From assembly GCA_037968475.1 (NCBI GenBank), contig JBBKVO010000001.1, forward strand, positions 124,001 to 188,000: DNA of 64,000 nucleotides, written 5' to 3'. Positions 61,126 through 64,000 of this stretch are shown here, piece after piece; positions within the stretch are counted from its first letter, which is position 1, and each line of letters begins with the position of its first letter. The translations under genes and the position numbers were made by a program. Under the pieces are notes generated by a model, which saw nothing but the letters and a program-made list of their open reading frames with translations, had not been told where the DNA came from and searched no databases. This stretch comes from SB11 sp037968475 (GTDB taxonomy: Bacteria > Bacteroidota > Bacteroidia > UBA8524).

Positions 61126-63045
61126 TTAAACAACGCCGTGCATCATTTTTAGCAGCCATTTATGTAAAGCGTATAGCAATAGTGCAGCGGCACCTGCCAT
61201 ATACACAAATATCATAAAGAAATCAAACAGGTTGTTTATCTGCATACCTAAGAATGAGGGTTTTGTAGGTTTTAAATTCCAAACCTCCAGCTCCTTATCA
61301 TATACTACTTCACCCTCTTTGTTTTTTCTTTTACTCACTTTATAGCCTACTAAGAAATTACCATCAGCACTTACCACTGCTTTTTCTATATTTTTACTGG
61401 TAAGGTGTATTAGTTTAAGATGGTATACTGATACATCTCTTTTTTCAGCGGTTAATGCGTATGAAGTAATAGTATCTTTTGATTCGTTTTCACCTGCAAA
61501 TGCTATATTAACAACAGGCAGTTTATACATTTCTTTTGCCGACTGATTCCAAACTGCGGTATCAATTGTTTGTGATGCTATTGATTGCATTGTTGTAGAA
61601 TCAGATTTAATTGCTGGCTGCTCTATTTTTATTTCCTCAGGATATAGAGAGCTTAACTCACCGGCTAATTTGTTTGATGCGGCATTACTCATAAACCAAA
61701 CGCCCATCAATAGTGATACTACACGAGCAGGGGCTAATTTTACTACCATTGATAAACCAATGGGTGATAGGCAAAGCTCGCCAATAGTGTGTATAAGGTA
61801 TAAACCAACCAGCCATATCATACTTACTTTATCCCAAGGCTCTATACCGTAAACACCCCAAGCTATAAACAAGTAGCCAATGGCCAAAAAGCCTAAACCC
61901 ATAGATTGTTTTACTGGCGACGATGGTTCTTTGCCGCGTTTGTTTAATGTACTCCAAATGCTAACGGCAACGGGTGCTAATAGCACTATAAATGCAGCGT
62001 TGAACGATTGGAACCAACTGGCAGGCATAGTCCAATTGTAACCGAAAATATTAAAATTACGTGTAGTTTGTTCTTGTGCAAAAAAGGTAAGTGATACACC
62101 TGCTTGCTCAAATGCCATCCAGAAGAAGATAACAAAGAACGCAACGACATAAATCACCCATATTCTGTCTTTTTCTATTTTAGTAAGTGTAGGGTCGCTA
62201 ACAATTACAGCCGGTAATACTAATGATATTGAAAAGATAAACGAACCAATTAAATCAAAGCCTAATGGAATATAAAAAATAGCAAAAAGACCGATTAAAG
62301 AAACGGCAGCAACACCTAAAACCTTAGGACTTAGTTTTGTAGAAGGGGCATTCTCTACTTTTATAATATCAGCCTTTTTAGGAGGCATACCCACTGCTTC
62401 ACCTTCAGGAGTAACAATATATTTGTTTTTAAGCCAAATAAAGGTAATAAGGCTTATAACCATACCCACGCCTGCTGCAAAAAAGCCCCATTTAAAAGCT
62501 TCGGGTATTATTAAGCCGTCGTCTGCGTATTGTTCGCCCAAACCTCCTGCAATAAGTGGAGCCAATAATGCACCTAAATTAATACCTTGGTAAAATATGG
62601 TAAAGGCAGAATCTACACGTCTATCCCCTTCATGGTATAAAGAACCTACCATTGTAGATATATTGGGTTTGAAAAAACCATTACCTAAAATAAGGAATCC
62701 CAAACCTGTAAACATTATCATGGTTGAGGTTTCAGTAGATTCGTAAACGGAACCACTTGCAAACAAAAAGAATTGTCCTATTGCCATTAAAGCACCACCG
62801 ACTATAATAGATTTTCTATTACCCCAGTAACGATCGGCTATATACCCACCTAAAAGGGGCGTTAAATACACCAAACCTGTAAAGCTACCAAAAACCTTTG
62901 AAGCGGTAGCCTTATCAAAAAATAGAGCATTTATCATATACAACGAGAATATGGCGCGCATACCGTAGTAGCTGAAGCGCTCCCACATTTCTGTCATATA
63001 CAATAGGTACAACCCCTTAGGGTGTTTTTCAGATTTAGTACTCAT
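61126..63045 (-). CDS. POT-family peptide transporter with periplasmic insertion
   Basis: 639 residues. ExxERFxYY appears as TEMWERFSYY, and ILGNGFFKPNISTMVGSLY follows. Helices are as in its neighbour. A roughly 120-residue hydrophilic insertion (from SSLYPEEIKIEQ to KPTKPSFLG) sits just before the last helix. This insertion is characteristic of some Bacteroidota POT members; its role is unknown. Upstream and co-directional lies an S9 peptidase, so peptides released outside could be taken up here. Confidence 0.92.
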   Translation of the reverse strand: MSTKSEKHPKGLYLLYMTEMWERFSYYGMRAIFSLYMINALFFDKATASKVFGSFTGLVYLTPLLGGYIADRYWGNRKSIIVGGALMAIGQFFLFASGSVYESTETSTMIMFTGLGFLILGNGFFKPNISTMVGSLYHEGDRRVDSAFTIFYQGINLGALLAPLIAGGLGEQYADDGLIIPEAFKWGFFAAGVGMVISLITFIWLKNKYIVTPEGEAVGMPPKKADIIKVENAPSTKLSPKVLGVAAVSLIGLFAIFYIPLGFDLIGSFIFSISLVLPAVIVSDPTLTKIEKDRIWVIYVVAFFVIFFWMAFEQAGVSLTFFAQEQTTRNFNIFGYNWTMPASWFQSFNAAFIVLLAPVAVSIWSTLNKRGKEPSSPVKQSMGLGFLAIGYLFIAWGVYGIEPWDKVSMIWLVGLYLIHTIGELCLSPIGLSMVVKLAPARVVSLLMGVWFMSNAASNKLAGELSSLYPEEIKIEQPAIKSDSTTMQSIASQTIDTAVWNQSAKEMYKLPVVNIAFAGENESKDTITSYALTAEKRDVSVYHLKLIHLTSKNIEKAVVSADGNFLVGYKVSKRKNKEGEVVYDKELEVWNLKPTKPSFLGMQINNLFDFFMIFVYMAGAAALLLYALHKWLLKMMHGVV

Positions 63046-63109
63046 TTATACGTTTTTTTAATATTAATTTTTCGTAAAACTAGTCGTTAAATTATAAAAA
63101 GCAAGCAGC

Positions 63110-64000
63110 TTATAGTTTTTCAAGCCAAAAAGCAGTCATTCGGCTATACAAATGGAAGCGTGTCATGCGACCGCCAATGCTGTGATTTTTATTCGGATAT
63201 ATTTCACTGTCGAATTTTATACCCTTATTTATCATGGCGTTTACCATTTCTACTGTGTTCTGAAAATGTACGTTATCATCAGCCGTACCGTGTATTATAA
63301 GGTAGTTGCCTTTTATTTTTTCCACATGGTTTATAGGCGAGTTATCATCGTAGCCACTAGCGTTTTCTTGTGGACGTTGCATATAACGTTCGGTATAAAT
63401 ATTATCATAATACCTCCAGTTGGTAACGGGGGCAACGGCAACTGCACTTTTAAATACATCAGCACCTTTACTTATACATAACGACGACATATAACCACCG
63501 TAACTCCAACCCCAAATGCCTATACGGCTGGCATCAATATAGCTTTGTTTGCCAAAATACTTGGCGGCCTCTATCTGGTCGATAGTTTCGTATTTGCCCA
63601 ATTCTTTGTAAGTAAGTTTTTTAAACTCTTCGCCGCGTCCGCCTGTACCTCTGTTATCTACACAAGCAATTACGTAGCCTTGTTGTGCAAGGTACTGATA
63701 CCATATATAGTTGCTGCCTCCCCAACGGTTCATTACCTGTTGATTGCCGGGGCCACCATATACAAACATTAGCAGCGGGTATTTTTTATTTGCGTCGAAA
63801 TCAGCAGGGCGAATCATCCAGTAGTTCAACTCAACACCTTCGCTTGTTTTTAAGGTTGAGAATTCAGAACCTCCGAAATTATATTCTTTCATCTTAGCAT
63901 CAAGCTCTTTATTATTGGCTAACTCGCGTACCAGTTTGCCTTTGTTGGTAAATATACTTTGGGTATAACCACCGCCCATAAACGACTCCAAATCCATATA
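63110..64000 (-). CDS. S9-family (dipeptidyl-peptidase IV-type) peptidase, C-terminal part
   Basis: Partial: about 296 residues of the C-terminus; the frame stays open to the window edge, so the start lies outside. It is the alpha/beta-hydrolase catalytic domain with GWSYGG (Ser165 of the visible part), GTADDNVHF (Asp240) and NKNHSIGG (His272), a complete Ser-Asp-His triad. The missing N-terminal part should be a beta-propeller. Family enzymes remove dipeptides, often X-Pro, from peptides in the periplasm. The neighbouring POT genes fit uptake of the released dipeptides. Confidence 0.93.
   Translation of the reverse strand, partial: YMDLESFMGGGYTQSIFTNKGKLVRELANNKELDAKMKEYNFGGSEFSTLKTSEGVELNYWMIRPADFDANKKYPLLMFVYGGPGNQQVMNRWGGSNYIWYQYLAQQGYVIACVDNRGTGGRGEEFKKLTYKELGKYETIDQIEAAKYFGKQSYIDASRIGIWGWSYGGYMSSLCISKGADVFKSAVAVAPVTNWRYYDNIYTERYMQRPQENASGYDDNSPINHVEKIKGNYLIIHGTADDNVHFQNTVEMVNAMINKGIKFDSEIYPNKNHSIGGRMTRFHLYSRMTAFWLEKL

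Overview
The window comes from a Bacteroidota chromosome, most likely an aerobic, free-living or environmental lineage. The evidence is the gene content (alternative complex III operon, UpxY-type NusG paralog, LruC-domain lipoprotein, paired POT peptide transporters, propeller-type hybrid histidine kinase), the AT-rich spacers, the near absence of Shine-Dalgarno sequences, and repeated -7 promoter boxes of the Bacteroidota form TAnnTTTG, several followed by CGCC and lying almost on the start codon. I see no rRNA, tRNA, CRISPR array, insertion sequence or integrated phage.

Layout. 0.3-8.7 kb: a very large TraB/GumN-type secreted protein, a LexA/CI-like S24 repressor with a probable own operator, two overlapping fatty-acid desaturases, a VIT1/CCC1-type metal transporter and a small outer-membrane barrel. 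8.9-13.3 kb: a TonB-dependent receptor and a LytS/LytT-type two-component pair. 13.7-19.1 kb: the most unusual part. A ferritin-like diiron-type protein, a 15-cysteine protein with C-X5-C spacing, an MNIO (DUF692) enzyme and its DUF2063 partner form a RiPP-like maturation cassette; a lone contractile-tail sheath gene with its own promoter follows. 19.1-26.3 kb: DMT transporter, YicC, WG-repeat lipoprotein, biotin-carrier protein, M1 peptidase lipoprotein, CinA. 26.3-27.6 kb: a dense patch of palindromic repeats. 27.6-41.7 kb: a second M1 peptidase, a 1480-residue hybrid sensor kinase, glycine dehydrogenase GcvP, TrmB, a hexapeptide acyltransferase and an LruC lipoprotein. 42-47 kb: a small XRE regulator, a MITE-like element, FumC, a beta-CASP metallo-hydrolase, an unknown secreted protein and a second palindrome patch. 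47.7-56.3 kb: the complete six-gene alternative complex III operon (actABCDEF, minus strand). 56.5-64 kb: a UpxY/CapD-like pair, two POT transporters and the C-terminal part of an S9 (DPP-IV type) peptidase cut by the window edge.

How genes work together. ActA-F pass electrons from quinol to periplasmic acceptors; FumC and GcvP feed central carbon and one-carbon metabolism; the M1 and S9 peptidases and the POT transporters fit peptide scavenging; LytS-like kinase and LytTR regulator form one pair. In the MNIO cassette the DUF692 and DUF2063 genes overlap, so the two products are probably made together and act on the Cys-rich protein encoded just upstream.

The intergenic repeats are themselves of interest. 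Hairpins with compensatory stem changes keep their loop sequences, and in two separate families the loop is inverted relative to identical flanks. A 202-bp element with 20-bp terminal inverted repeats has a decayed inverted copy 5 kb away.
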